NCBI RefSeq assembly: GCF_024461735.1 | Contig: NZ_JANGAD010000001.1 | Coordinates: 62,001 to 126,000, forward strand | Length of the DNA stretch: 64,000 bases | Direction: 5' to 3' | DNA from: Anaerotignum propionicum | GTDB taxonomy: Bacteria > Bacillota > Clostridia > Lachnospirales > Anaerotignaceae | In this document: positions 43,852 through 53,135 of the stretch, in pieces | Position numbering within the stretch: position 1 is the first letter of the stretch | How the letters are laid out: the number at the start of each line of letters is the position of its first letter | Notes under the pieces: generated by a model | What the model was told of the DNA's origin: nothing | What the model saw: only the letters and a program-made list of their open reading frames with translations | Databases searched by the model: none | Program-made: the position numbers and the translations under genes

Positions 43852-43988
43852 AATGATATTAAAACTAAATAAAAATTCAATAATTTTGAAACAAAGTGTA
43901 AGAAAGTTGACAGAAATTCCTAATAGAATAAAAATAAAAGACGTGTATACTTAAAAGTATAAGTAATTTACATGCAGGGGGTATTAAA

Positions 43989-45056
43989 ATGATGAAAAAA
44001 GGTTTCGCTATCGCTTGTGCAGTTACAATGTTGGCATCTACAGTGCCTGTAAGTGCGGCGGATGGCATTAAGGTTTTTGTAAATAATTACGAAGTGGTTT
44101 TTCAAGGTCAACAGCCAGTGATTTCTAACGGTTACACCTTAATTCCGGTAAGGGGAGCCTTGGAGGCTATGGGTGTTCAAGTGGTTTGGAATGAAAAAGA
44201 AAAATCAGTTTTGTTGAAGAAGGACAAACAGGAAGCAAAACTTGTGATTGGCAAAAAATCTTTTGAAGGTGGCAAGGTTCAATTGGAAACTCCTGCACAA
44301 ATGATAGGCGGTTCAACAATGATTCCTTTAAGAGCCGTTGCAGAATTTTTTAGTGGACAGGTGGCTTGGGATGGAAAGAGTAAAACTGTATCCATTACCA
44401 TTGATAAGAAAGAGGATGCATATTCTGCCATTACATATAAAAAGGATTTAAAGGCGGCGGATGGCACAGTTCTAATTACGGGTACTGTAAAATATCCTCA
44501 GCTTAACACTGATATATTAGGTGTAGAGGCAAGAGCAATCAATGATAAAATAGCATCTTGGGCTAAGGGAAACTTAGAATCCTATTTGACTGAGAATAAA
44601 GAGTTGGTAACAAAGGAAGCTACGGAATTGGGCAGTGATTTTAGAACCCATGATTTTGCCATAGATTTTGAAACACCTTATTATAAAGACAATATCTTCT
44701 CTTTTTATAGCAATCAATATACCTATACAGGCGGCGCCCATGGCAATTCCTACGCAAAAGGTTTTACCTATGATTTAAAAGCTGGCAAAGAAAAATCCTT
44801 GTCTGATTTTGAAGCACTGAAAGATACAAATGCTGAGAGAGGATATTTGATGAATATTATAAAGGATGATATTAAGAAAAATCCTTCTAATTATTTTGAG
44901 GGTGCAGAAAAAATGTTGGAGGATAGCCAAGCAGAAATTGGCTTCTATTTGACAGCTGAAAATCAATTGGTTGCATTTATTAGTGAAGCGGGGGTAGTTG
45001 CCCCTTATTCTTCAGGAATTATCAGAGTTGAAAAGAAACTCTCTGTGGGAAAATAG
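43989..45056 (+). CDS. Secreted protein with two stalk-domain motifs and an RsiV-like DUF3298 domain
   Basis: 355 residues. Signal peptide 1-24 (cleavage after VSAA). Two copper amine oxidase-like motifs follow (YTLIPVRGALEAMGVQVVWNE and TMIPLRAVAEFFSGQVAWDG). Residues 140-350 match DUF4163/DUF3298: a KYPQLNT segment, SNQYTYTGGAHGNSYAKGFTYDLKAGKEKSLSDF, and a C-terminal IGFYLTAENQLVAFI...APYSSGIIRVE. Related domains occur in the lysozyme receptor RsiV and the deacetylase PdaC. It is monocistronic, with AGGGGG upstream. Confidence 0.85.
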   Translation: MMKKGFAIACAVTMLASTVPVSAADGIKVFVNNYEVVFQGQQPVISNGYTLIPVRGALEAMGVQVVWNEKEKSVLLKKDKQEAKLVIGKKSFEGGKVQLETPAQMIGGSTMIPLRAVAEFFSGQVAWDGKSKTVSITIDKKEDAYSAITYKKDLKAADGTVLITGTVKYPQLNTDILGVEARAINDKIASWAKGNLESYLTENKELVTKEATELGSDFRTHDFAIDFETPYYKDNIFSFYSNQYTYTGGAHGNSYAKGFTYDLKAGKEKSLSDFEALKDTNAERGYLMNIIKDDIKKNPSNYFEGAEKMLEDSQAEIGFYLTAENQLVAFISEAGVVAPYSSGIIRVEKKLSVGK

Positions 45057-45435
45057 GTAAGTGAGCATTTAGAAGCTCTGAATAGGAATGCATCAATGCA
45101 ATAGATGGTGAAACAAAATGGCGCCTATGGATAATATCAAGTGGGTGCCATTTTTATGGCAATAAAACTTGGAAATAGTTGGATATTGGTGCTACAAGTT
45201 AATGTTTGATGATGATGTGATTGAGATTTTTACGTATTCAGTTGAAACATGAATGATGTTGGTTTATTGTGTTGCTCCTTCATTGGGGTTATGGCATTTG
45301 ACACAACCTTTAGTCCTATGGGTGTTACGATCTATGGGAGTTATTAAAATTGGGAGGGGTTTTAATATGGAAAATATTGTGATATAATAAATGAAACTAT
45401 ATGAACATGAGATTATATGATGGGAGAGGAAACAG
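45057..45435. other. Intergenic region before DUF3788 gene
   Basis: About 380 bases. A hairpin AAATGGCGCC...GGTGCCATTT followed by TTATGG (45117-45160) can terminate the upstream gene. The rest holds no recognised element. Confidence 0.5.
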
Positions 45436-45852
45436 TTGGAGCGACCATTACTAAATGATGGGAATCAATATCCTACAGATATTATGCTTGCTTCTGCATT
45501 GGGAAGCAGCATGGAAGTTTATCAAGCATTGATAGATAGTCTCTCAAAATATCAGATTGAGCTGGAATGGCATTATTATAATGATAGTAAATCATGGCTT
45601 GGAAAAGCTGTATCAAAAAAGAAAACTGTTTTTTGGCTGTCCGTTTGGCAGGGCTTTTTTAAAGTGAGCTTTCACTTTAGTGAGAAAGCCCGATTGGGCG
45701 TAATGAATCTTCCCATCTCCATTCAAACAAAAGTACACTTAGAAAATGCACCTATCAAAGGGAAGCTGGTGAGTGTTGCAATTGATATCTCAAATCAGGG
45801 GCACCTTGAGGACATCTTTACTCTGGTTTCTTATAAACAAACCTTTCAATAA
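45436..45852 (+). CDS. DUF3788-family protein
   Basis: 138 residues starting with TTG behind GGGAGAGG. Features typical of the family are PLLNDGNQYPTDIMLASALG at the start, a central IELEWHYYNDSKSWLGKAVSKKKTVFWLSVWQGFFKVSFHFSEK and the late LVSVAIDISNQGHLEDIFTLVSYK. The fold is small alpha/beta without membrane segments. Function is unknown for the family. It precedes an ATPase gene by 91 bases; no functional link is evident. Confidence 0.82.
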   Translation: MERPLLNDGNQYPTDIMLASALGSSMEVYQALIDSLSKYQIELEWHYYNDSKSWLGKAVSKKKTVFWLSVWQGFFKVSFHFSEKARLGVMNLPISIQTKVHLENAPIKGKLVSVAIDISNQGHLEDIFTLVSYKQTFQ

Positions 45853-45943
45853 ACTTTAAATGAAAAAATATAAAGCTGAAATTAAATTATTTTATAAGCT
45901 GCTATGCAATGCATTATAATAGGAAAGGAAAGGAGGGCTTGAC

Positions 45944-46669
45944 ATGAATTCACCCCGATATATTAGAGATGTAGCATTAACGTTACCTATTTCGGATGAA
46001 TCTTATCTATTCGGGATTCCTGCGGTACAACACTTAATCGCAAATGAAAAACTATCCATTAAAAGCCCAGTTACTTTTTTTGTTGGTGAAAATGGTACGG
46101 GAAAATCCACATTGCTTGAAGCAATAGCAGTTGCCTATGGGTTTAACGCCGAGGGTGGAACTAAGAATTTTCAGTTTTCTACAAACAACTCCCATTCTGA
46201 ACTTTATAAACATTTGACACTGATGAAATCTGCTTTTGCCAAGGATGGATTTTTTCTTCGGGCAGAGAGCTTTTACAATGTGGCAAGTTATGTTGATGAG
46301 GTTAATGCTCGAGATAGCTATGGGGGCACCTCATTGCATCGTCAATCCCATGGAGAAAGTTTTTTGGCGTTGGTTCAAAATAGATTCCAAGGTAATGGTT
46401 TGTATATTTTAGATGAACCGGAAGCGGCTCTGTCCCCAATGCGATTATTAACCTTAATAGCGGAAATAGATATGCTTGTGAAAAACAATTCGCAATTTAT
46501 TATTGCGACACATTCGCCCATTCTTATGGCGTATCCCGGTGCAGAGATATTGGAGTTTTCGGAAAATGGTGTGCAAACTGTATCTTATAAGGAGACTGAG
46601 CATTTTCAGATTACAAAGAATTTTTTGGAAAATCCAGAAATTATGCTGAGGTATCTGCTAGAGACGTGA
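45944..46669 (+). CDS. AAA/ABC-type predicted ATPase (OLD/RecF-like fold)
   Basis: 241 residues. Walker A VGENGTGKSTLLEAIA (about 45-60), an ABC-like signature SHGESFLAL, Walker B GLYILDEPEAALSP and the switch region IIATHSPILMAYPGA. It is a stand-alone soluble ATPase with no permease nearby and no nuclease domain. Such proteins are widespread and poorly characterised. The ATG has GGAGGG upstream. Confidence 0.87.
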   Translation: MNSPRYIRDVALTLPISDESYLFGIPAVQHLIANEKLSIKSPVTFFVGENGTGKSTLLEAIAVAYGFNAEGGTKNFQFSTNNSHSELYKHLTLMKSAFAKDGFFLRAESFYNVASYVDEVNARDSYGGTSLHRQSHGESFLALVQNRFQGNGLYILDEPEAALSPMRLLTLIAEIDMLVKNNSQFIIATHSPILMAYPGAEILEFSENGVQTVSYKETEHFQITKNFLENPEIMLRYLLET

Positions 46670-46795
46670 CCACTATTGATATATTCTAATACTAAAAAAG
46701 TAAATTATTGAAGGGGTATATTTTAATATGGAACCATCCAAATGTCGCTTCTTGGTTTCATATTATTCAGACTAGGATTAATCAGGGAGGTAAAT

Positions 46796-47458
46796 ATGGA
46801 GTTTATTTTTTCTTTAACGAACTATCATTCAACACTATTTCTACCGCAAATAAGTAGGGTGTTAGAGAAAATAACTGAGATGTCCAGCCGGAAAAGGTTT
46901 CCTCGCATTTGGAAATATATTGACAAAATGCGTGTAAAAAGAAAAAAGGGGAAATCAAAACAAACTCTACTTAAATATAAAATATTAGGCTTTCTATATT
47001 TATTTGTTGGGATATTTCTCATCGTACCTGGATTTATGGATCCAGAAGCGCTTTTTGATGTACTGATTTTTGGTGCATTGGCAATTGTTTTTGGGTTTCG
47101 GTTAATAAAAAATGATGGAACGTCTACAGAAAGACCTCTTTTTAAAAAAGAAATCTTGCTTAAAAAAGAAAGACGTACACCGTACACGAAAGCCGCAAAT
47201 AAATTTTTGGAGACTTATGAAAACGTAGAATCGGAATCAATTCAATTTTCTGAAAATGTGATTTCTTTTTCGAAAGAACCCAATATCAAATATGAAGAAA
47301 TTGATGAGGTTTTTGTTACAACAGATTTTTATGTTATCCTTTGGAATGAAAGGATTGTTGTTTTACAAAAGAAGGACTTAAAATCCTCCAGTGAAGAAGC
47401 ATTTTTAGATTTCTTGAGTTCTAAGATACAAAAATCTTATCATGAAATGATAGTTTGA
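46796..47458 (+). CDS. YcxB-like membrane protein
   Basis: 220 residues starting MEFIFSLTNYHSTLF behind GGGAGG; an in-frame Met 18 codons earlier has no ribosome site. Two adjacent membrane helices at about 65-85 and 88-103 (LGFLYLFVGIFLIVPGF, VLIFGALAIVFGF) are followed by a C-terminal YcxB-like beta domain (ISFSKEPNIKYEEIDEVFVTTDFYVILWNERIVVLQKKDL). This layout matches the family. Function unknown. Confidence 0.75.
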   Translation: MEFIFSLTNYHSTLFLPQISRVLEKITEMSSRKRFPRIWKYIDKMRVKRKKGKSKQTLLKYKILGFLYLFVGIFLIVPGFMDPEALFDVLIFGALAIVFGFRLIKNDGTSTERPLFKKEILLKKERRTPYTKAANKFLETYENVESESIQFSENVISFSKEPNIKYEEIDEVFVTTDFYVILWNERIVVLQKKDLKSSSEEAFLDFLSSKIQKSYHEMIV

Positions 47459-47549
47459 GTTTTAAGTATTTGTTGTAAGATATTTCAGGAATGTCAGTGA
47501 AGAAGGATTGCATGAATAATATGAAATATATATTGAAAAGGAGAAAATT

Positions 47550-48194
47550 ATGAAAATTATTGATCTTACCCACACCATTTCAAATACAATACCCGTTTAC
47601 CCGGGGACGGCGGAACCCAACCTTTCTATTACCCATACTTATGAAAAGGATGGGTTTAAGGAAACGCTCTTAAAGCTGCTTTCTCACACAGGAACCCATA
47701 TGGATGCGCCCCATCATATTATTCCGAATGGAATTTCCCTAGATAAAAAGGACGCATCCGGTTTTGTGGGTAAGGCCTGTGTCATTGATGCTACCGATGT
47801 ACCAGAGGGTGGTACGATTGATATTTCTTATATTGAAAGGAATAAAGAACGAGTAGACAGAGCCGAATTTATACTTTTCAAAACAGGCTGGGAAAAATAT
47901 TGGGGTCAAAATAAATATTTTGGAGAGTATCCTGTGATTTCACAAGAAGTTGCCAGATATCTGGTAGAGCATAATAAAAAAGGTATTGGCTTGGATAATA
48001 TCGGATTAGATCCCATATCCGATACTGCCCTCACATTGCATCATATCATTTTGAAGAAGGAAACCATGGTTATCATTGAAAATCTTTGTAATCTAGATAT
48101 GATAGGGGAAGCAGATTTTTTGCTGGCGGCACTTCCTTTGAAGTTTGAAAATTCTGACGGAGCACCGATACGGGCAGTAGCCATTTTAGAATAG
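47550..48194 (+). CDS. Cyclase-family protein (kynurenine formamidase-like)
   Basis: 214 residues. The metal-binding motif SHTGTHMDAPHHII (H-x-G-T-H-x-D-x-P-x-H), KTGWEKYWG and IGLDNIGLDPI, as well as VIIENLCNL near the end, identify the cyclase/KynB superfamily. Members hydrolyse N-formylkynurenine, isatin or related amides and cyclic compounds. There are no tryptophan-degradation neighbours, so the substrate is open. AAGGAG lies upstream. Confidence 0.88.
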   Translation: MKIIDLTHTISNTIPVYPGTAEPNLSITHTYEKDGFKETLLKLLSHTGTHMDAPHHIIPNGISLDKKDASGFVGKACVIDATDVPEGGTIDISYIERNKERVDRAEFILFKTGWEKYWGQNKYFGEYPVISQEVARYLVEHNKKGIGLDNIGLDPISDTALTLHHIILKKETMVIIENLCNLDMIGEADFLLAALPLKFENSDGAPIRAVAILE

Positions 48195-48265
48195 AAAAAC
48201 TGGATTCATTTTTCAGGGGATACAGAAATTAAAAGGATTTCCTAATATATTTAAGATATAAATTA

Positions 48266-48320
48266 TCAACCCCCATTTGTAACAGCAAGTTGTGCTGTTA
48301 CAAATGGGGGTTTTACTTTT
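48266..48320. terminator. Strong bidirectional terminator
   Basis: AACCCCCATTTGTAACAGCA (48268-48287) and its inverse TGCTGTTACAAATGGGGGTT (48293-48312) form a perfect 20-pair stem with a five-base loop, followed by TTACTTTT. It sits between the converging cyclase gene and the leftward gene at 48319. Confidence 0.9.
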
Positions 48321-48726
48321 ATTCTGCTTCAATCATGGCATAGATTTCTACCGCCATTTTTTGATAATACCCTGTTTTATCTTCGGATACCAGCTTTGCT
48401 GTTTGAGATTCATAATACTTTCTACATGCCTCCAAGGCCTCTAAAGCGTATTTTTTTGCAAGTAATGCAACCACCTCTGAAACCAAAGCAGTACGCTCTT
48501 TGTAGTGGGCATAGTCGTTTTCCTCTGCGTCGCTTTCCATAGCTACGATTCCATCTATCATTCCTGCATAAAACTCCAAATCCATTTCTGGGAAGTTTCT
48601 ATGGCTCTCTAAAATCATATCAAGAATAGAGGTCTGTCGAAATGAAAGAAACACTTTATCAGCGGGAATATTCTTTAGAAAACTGTAATATTCAACGCAA
48701 GATACAATCAATACTTTTTGCTCCAT
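48319..48726 (-). CDS. Hypothetical helical protein, 135 aa
   Basis: Not recognised. It starts MEQKVLIVSCVEYYSFLKNIPADK and is then almost wholly helical and acidic (EMDLEFYAGMIDGIVAMESDAEEND, VALLAKKYALEALEACRKYYESQ). No membrane segment. GGAGAG lies upstream of the ATG. It is divergent from methionine gamma-lyase, with a 195-base gap that could hold shared control signals. Confidence 0.65.
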   Translation of the reverse strand: MEQKVLIVSCVEYYSFLKNIPADKVFLSFRQTSILDMILESHRNFPEMDLEFYAGMIDGIVAMESDAEENDYAHYKERTALVSEVVALLAKKYALEALEACRKYYESQTAKLVSEDKTGYYQKMAVEIYAMIEAE

Positions 48727-48920
48727 TTTTGTTCTCTCCTTTACAATTCATCACTGAGTATGATACCTGTTTTTAAAGTAAATTTCAAGGGGGAAGGACA
48801 AGCAAAGGCGGTTATCGGTTTTTTAGATAACTGAATATAAAAAACTGCTAATAACTGGATAAAATTTCTCTGTGATATAATAATAATAACAATATCATAT
48901 TCGGAAAAGGAGTGTTTTAC

Positions 48921-50114
48921 ATGGCACACGGGAGCGGCGGTTTTGGCACAAAAGCAATTCATGCAGGGAATATTAGGGATAAACAATACGGTTCACTGAC
49001 AATGCCTATTTATCAGACCTCTACATTCTTTTTTGAAAACTGCGAACAAGGGGGACATCGTTTTGCAGGACAGGAGAATGGCTATATTTATACCCGTTTA
49101 GGAAATCCCACCACCTCTGTTTTGGAAAGCAAAGTTGCAGCTTTGGAAAATGGCGAAGCCTGTGTTGCTGCTTCTAGCGGGATGGGCGCAATTTCTTCCT
49201 GTTTATGGAGTATTGCAGGAGCGGGAAAGCACATTTTAGCGGATGAAACTCTCTATGGTTGCACTTTTGCATTATTACAGCATGGAATGACACGCTATGG
49301 CGTTGAGGTTACCTTTGTGGACACTTCCGATTTAGAAGAGGTAAAGGCAAATTTAAAAGAAAATACTGTGTGTGTTTATTTGGAAACACCTGCGAACCCT
49401 AACTTGAAGATTGCCGATATTTCTGAGATATCAAGAATCGCTCATGAATTTAATCCTTCTATCAAGGTTGTGTGTGATAATACCTTTGCATCACCCTATT
49501 TGCAAAGACCTTTGGAACTGGGTGCAGATGTTGTTGTTCACTCAGCAACAAAATATTTGAATGGCCATGGTGATGTGATTGCAGGATTTGTCATTGGTAA
49601 GACTGACTTTATGCAGGAAGTAAGGATGTTTGGTCTTAAAGATATGACAGGAGCTGTGCTTGGACCATTTGAGTCTTTCTTAATTTTAAGAGGATTAAAA
49701 ACCTTGGAAATTCGTATGCAAAGGCATTGTGCAAGTGCCAAGGCTATTGCTGAATTTTTAGAAGGTCATGAAAAGGTTGAAAAAGTCTACTTCCCTGGAC
49801 TTGTAAACCATCCTGGACATGAAATTGCTAAAAAACAAATGGACGATTTTGGTGGTATGATTTCTTTCGAGGTAAAAGGTGGCAAAGAAGCAGGCATGAA
49901 ATTTGTAAACAGTCTGTCACTGGCAACCATTGCTGTTTCTTTAGGAGATGCAGAAACTTTAATCGAGCATCCCGCATCTATGACTCACTCCACCTATGGA
50001 GAGGAAGACTTGAAAGCCGCGGGCATTTCAGCGGGACTCATTCGTCTATCTGTTGGGTTAGAGAATGTAGAGGATATAATTGAGGATTTAAGAATGGGCC
50101 TGGAAAACATTTAA
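48921..50114 (+). CDS. megL: Methionine gamma-lyase
   Basis: 397 residues of the Cys/Met metabolism PLP family. The ATG at 48921 with AAAGGAG nine bases upstream is chosen. Cys114 in ETLYGCTFALLQHG is the residue that marks methionine gamma-lyases among their relatives, and the PLP-binding Lys211 lies in VVHSATKYLNGHGD; GLKDMTGAVLGPFESFLILRGLKTL and EHPASMTHSTY also fit. It splits methionine to methanethiol, ammonia and 2-oxobutyrate. This window also encodes a methionine importer and RidA. Confidence 0.92.
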   Translation: MAHGSGGFGTKAIHAGNIRDKQYGSLTMPIYQTSTFFFENCEQGGHRFAGQENGYIYTRLGNPTTSVLESKVAALENGEACVAASSGMGAISSCLWSIAGAGKHILADETLYGCTFALLQHGMTRYGVEVTFVDTSDLEEVKANLKENTVCVYLETPANPNLKIADISEISRIAHEFNPSIKVVCDNTFASPYLQRPLELGADVVVHSATKYLNGHGDVIAGFVIGKTDFMQEVRMFGLKDMTGAVLGPFESFLILRGLKTLEIRMQRHCASAKAIAEFLEGHEKVEKVYFPGLVNHPGHEIAKKQMDDFGGMISFEVKGGKEAGMKFVNSLSLATIAVSLGDAETLIEHPASMTHSTYGEEDLKAAGISAGLIRLSVGLENVEDIIEDLRMGLENI

Positions 50115-50288
50115 TAAAAAGTGTATTTTTCAATTTATCATACTATGAAAAGCTGAAAACTTGTTTTCGAGTATTTCGTTGGCTGTGAATCAATGGATTG
50201 TATTAGATTTTTTCGTGATAGCAATGTATAGGCATAAAGTGAGATTAAGTAAGAACCCTTTGTTCTAAATATACTTATTCAGGTTTAA

Positions 50289-50322
50289 GGCCGCCGTTAT
50301 TTAAACGGCGGTCATGTTTATT
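50289..50322. terminator. Hairpin between megL and the LysR gene
   Basis: CCGCCGTT (50291-50298) and AACGGCGG (50304-50311) form a perfect stem with a five-base loop. T-runs are weak on both sides; it may serve either converging gene. Confidence 0.55.
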
Positions 50323-50334
50323 TTATAAAGAGAA

Positions 50335-51252
50335 TTAATACTTCTTTATTTGGTCTTCTAAAATTTCAACGAACTCCTTTGCTTTTTTGGAAAGACGCTC
50401 TTCTTTTCTTGAAATCCATCCAATGCACATATCGCAAACTGGAGCCGCCAAGGGAATTGCGGAAATTCGTGGATCATAATATCCTTCGGGTAAAACACCA
50501 CTGCCTGTGGAAATTGCGGTGGTATGGGCAATGATATTATAGGCAGTTGCCCGATCATTCACGTAAATGATTTGACTGTATTCTATATTTTGACTGAGGA
50601 CTGCTTCTTCTGAAAAATTAAGAGAGCTTTCTTCCTTCTTTGAAAAGATGACAAAGGGATAATTTTTTAGCTCAACTAGAGAGATTTCTTGCTTTTGTGC
50701 CATAGGATGTTCTTTATTCATAAAAACATGAGGACGCAGACGTTTCATCTCGTGGAAAATTAAGTTTTTAGAATCAAAGAGCTTACTCAAAAAGACTTCT
50801 GTAATATCTGAAAGGAAAATGATTCCTAAGTCACTTTTTCCATTATGTACTTCTTCTATAACCTTACCCATGGGACATTCCTTAAAACCATAACGAAAGA
50901 ATGGGTCATTCTGCTTTTTTAAAAACTCTACAAAGGCCTTTGCGCAGAAAGGGTAGCGCTGGGTTGAAATATAGAGACGGTTATTGATTGGGCCATTTTT
51001 ACCGGAATAGAACAGGGAAACTTCTTTTGCTTGTTGCAAAAGAGGATGAATTTTTGCAATAAACTCCTGCCCTTCCTCTGTTAAGGAAATGCCCCTATTG
51101 CTGCGAACAAAAATGGAAATCCCCAATTCTTCTTCCAATTCTTTTATGGCGGTAGAAATTGCAGATTGGGAAACAAACAAATTTTGAGCTGCCTTATTCA
51201 TAGAACCGCAATGATAAATTTCCATAATATATTCTAACTGCATTAGGGTCAT
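50335..51252 (-). CDS. LysR-family transcriptional regulator
   Basis: 305 residues starting MTLMQLEYIMEIYHCGSMNKAAQNLFVSQSAISTAIKELEEELGISIF, the standard LysR winged helix-turn-helix, followed by a periplasmic-binding-protein-like effector domain (about 90-300). AAGGAG lies nine bases upstream of this ATG; upstream in-frame codons have none. It is divergent from the B3/4-domain gene and probably controls it, as is common for LysR proteins. Effector unknown. Confidence 0.88.
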   Translation of the reverse strand: MTLMQLEYIMEIYHCGSMNKAAQNLFVSQSAISTAIKELEEELGISIFVRSNRGISLTEEGQEFIAKIHPLLQQAKEVSLFYSGKNGPINNRLYISTQRYPFCAKAFVEFLKKQNDPFFRYGFKECPMGKVIEEVHNGKSDLGIIFLSDITEVFLSKLFDSKNLIFHEMKRLRPHVFMNKEHPMAQKQEISLVELKNYPFVIFSKKEESSLNFSEEAVLSQNIEYSQIIYVNDRATAYNIIAHTTAISTGSGVLPEGYYDPRISAIPLAAPVCDMCIGWISRKEERLSKKAKEFVEILEDQIKKY

Positions 51253-51407
51253 ACAGGATTCGCTCCTTTTTCTTTTTATCATATCATAATATTTCATGAA
51301 AAAGTGAGTGGAGAGCAAATTTTTAGAAAACAAATGTTTTTCCTTGACAAGATGTTTTTTTGTCGTAAGCTTGTAGAAGGAGAATTTTTAGAAGGGAGTA
51401 ACATATT

Positions 51408-52067
51408 ATGAAAAATATTTCAATAGATAGCAGTATAAAAGAAAGATGCCCAGAGGCAGTTCTAGGGGTATTGCAATGCAAGGTTGCAGTGAAAGAAGAT
51501 GACGCCTCTTTCTTGGAGATATTAAATGATAAAATTGCAGAGTTGGCTGAGATTGAACTTTCTCAAGCAAATAAGAGAGAAAAGATTCAATCCACAAGAA
51601 AAGCTTATAAGGCTTTGGGGAAAGATGCAAATCGTTATCGTTGCTCTGCTGAGGCAATGTGCCGCAGGATTTCCAAGGAAAGAGGACTGTATTATATTAA
51701 TAATGTGGTAGATATTAATAATTATCTATCTATAAAAACAGGTTATTCCATGGGGACATATGATTTGGAGCAGGTACAAGGGGATATTTTATGGTCTCGT
51801 GCTTCTGAGGGCACAGCATATCAAGGAATTGGCAAGGATGTATTGAACATTGAGTTTTTGCCTGCATTGTTTGATGAAGTAGGGCCTTTTGGAAACCCCA
51901 CCAGTGACAATACGAGGGCGATGATTACAGAGAAAACGAAGGAAATTATATTGGTTTTTTATGCCTTTGACGGTGGTGAAGAACTTTTAGAGCTTCTGAA
52001 AGAAGCAGAAGCTCTGCTCCTAGAGTATGCTGGAGGGCATGATTTTCTAAGAGAAATCGTTAAGTAA
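51408..52067 (+). CDS. B3/4 (tRNA-editing-like) domain protein
   Basis: 219 residues that correspond to the B3/B4 editing fold of phenylalanyl-tRNA synthetase beta subunit: TRKAYKALGKDANRYRCSAEAMCRRISKERGLYYINNVVDINNYLSIKTGYSMGTYDLEQV and FGNPTSDNTRAMITEKTKEIILVFYAFD. Stand-alone members are thought to edit mischarged tRNA or to bind amino acids; evidence is limited. It is divergent from a LysR gene, with GAAGGGAG upstream of the ATG. Confidence 0.85.
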   Translation: MKNISIDSSIKERCPEAVLGVLQCKVAVKEDDASFLEILNDKIAELAEIELSQANKREKIQSTRKAYKALGKDANRYRCSAEAMCRRISKERGLYYINNVVDINNYLSIKTGYSMGTYDLEQVQGDILWSRASEGTAYQGIGKDVLNIEFLPALFDEVGPFGNPTSDNTRAMITEKTKEIILVFYAFDGGEELLELLKEAEALLLEYAGGHDFLREIVK

Positions 52068-52189
52068 TGGTTTCTGTGGTGAAAAGAAGAGACAACCTGG
52101 GAATGCTTCGATATCAATAAATCTATCGTGGATTTTTCAAGAATTCTATGATATGATGTCACTAGATTTTATTGAGAGAAGGTGATGGA

Positions 52190-52696
52190 TTGAAATCCTT
52201 CGAAGCCCTTTATACAGAGTATTATGATAGGGTATATTGTTTTTTATATCGGCTTTGCGCTGATGGGGATTTGGCAGAGGATATGACTCAGGAAACGTTT
52301 TTACAGGCATATACTTCCTTTCACAGGTTCCGTGGAGAGTGTGAGCTTTTTACTTGGTTGGCTTCCATTGGAAAACATGTCTATTTTAAATATTTGAAAA
52401 AAAATAAATTGGATTTGGACTCAGCCAATCTGGAATTGGTTGTAAACACATATTGTGATGGATGCATTGATCCGGAAGAGCATATGAGAAGAAAAGATGT
52501 GGAAAAGGCAGTTCGGGCAATTATTGATGGTATTCCAAAAAAGTATCGCGATGTCATATTACTTCGAATATATGCAGAATTATCTTTTTCTCAAATTGCT
52601 TTGGTTTTAAAAATCAGCGAAAATTCCGCAAAGGTTATTTATTTTAGAGCAAAAAAAATGCTGGTGGAGGTGTTAAGACATGAGTTTGAATTGTGA
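52190..52696 (+). CDS. ECF-type RNA polymerase sigma factor
   Basis: 168 residues with a TTG start, chosen because GAAGGTG lies five bases upstream. Region 2: SFEALYTEYYDRVYCFLYRLCADGDLAEDMTQETFLQAYTSFHRF; region 4: IPKKYRDVILLRIYAELSFSQIALVLKISENSAKVIYFRAKKML. Its end overlaps the anti-sigma gene by 17 bases, indicating coupling. It is the second ECF pair in the window, unlike the first in sequence. Confidence 0.9.
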   Translation: MKSFEALYTEYYDRVYCFLYRLCADGDLAEDMTQETFLQAYTSFHRFRGECELFTWLASIGKHVYFKYLKKNKLDLDSANLELVVNTYCDGCIDPEEHMRRKDVEKAVRAIIDGIPKKYRDVILLRIYAELSFSQIALVLKISENSAKVIYFRAKKMLVEVLRHEFEL

Positions 52697-52988
52697 TATT
52701 GTGAAGGATCTTGTGGCGCTTTACCATGACGGTGTGGCAAGTGAAGCAAGCGAATCAGCTGTGGAGGCACACTTAAAAGAATGTAAAAGCTGTCGGAATT
52801 ATTATAAACAGTATGGACATACCCAACCTGCATCTTTAAAATTTGATGTGAATGCCTCTGGGGATTATAAAGAATTGGCAAAGCATATGCGAATCCGCAG
52901 GCTCTGGATGCTGGTTTCAGCGTTGGCATATGTAAGTGCTTCTTTGTGTGCATTTATTATGCTTTTCATGCGAATCAGGAGAAAATGA
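52680..52988 (+). CDS. Small zinc-finger anti-sigma factor
   Basis: 102 residues. N-terminal zinc-finger anti-sigma motif (CDIVKDLVALYHDGVASEASESAVEAHLKECKSC with H-x3-C-x2-C), then a C-terminal membrane helix (about 78-98, MLVSALAYVSASLCAFIMLFM) and a basic end. There is no extracytoplasmic domain, so signal sensing must use another protein or the membrane. Overlaps the sigma gene. Confidence 0.85.
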   Translation: MSLNCDIVKDLVALYHDGVASEASESAVEAHLKECKSCRNYYKQYGHTQPASLKFDVNASGDYKELAKHMRIRRLWMLVSALAYVSASLCAFIMLFMRIRRK

Positions 52989-53035
52989 ATAAATTTTCAT
53001 AAATTAGAAAAATATAATAAAAATGATAAAAACTT

Positions 53036-53073
53036 GGAAAGATAGGCTTTATAGCCTGTCTTTTCTTTTTTTG
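53036..53073 (+). terminator. Terminator between the sigma pair and the fab operon
   Basis: AAAGATAGGCT and AGCCTGTCTTT pair with a four-base loop, followed by TCTTTTTT. Confidence 0.75.
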
Positions 53074-53125
53074 GAGAGATAAGTCGAAAATTTTTTTATT
53101 TTTCTTGTAACCTTTTTCAAATTTT

Positions 53126-53135
53126 TAGGTACTAA
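53126..53135 (+). promoter_or_regulatory. Possible lipid-regulator (FapR-like) half-site upstream of fabH
   Basis: TAGGTACTAA at 53126-53135 equals one half of the known FapR operator core. The other half is not conserved and no fapR gene is visible. It lies within the likely promoter of the fab operon (TTGTAA at 53105-53110). Weak evidence. Confidence 0.3.
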
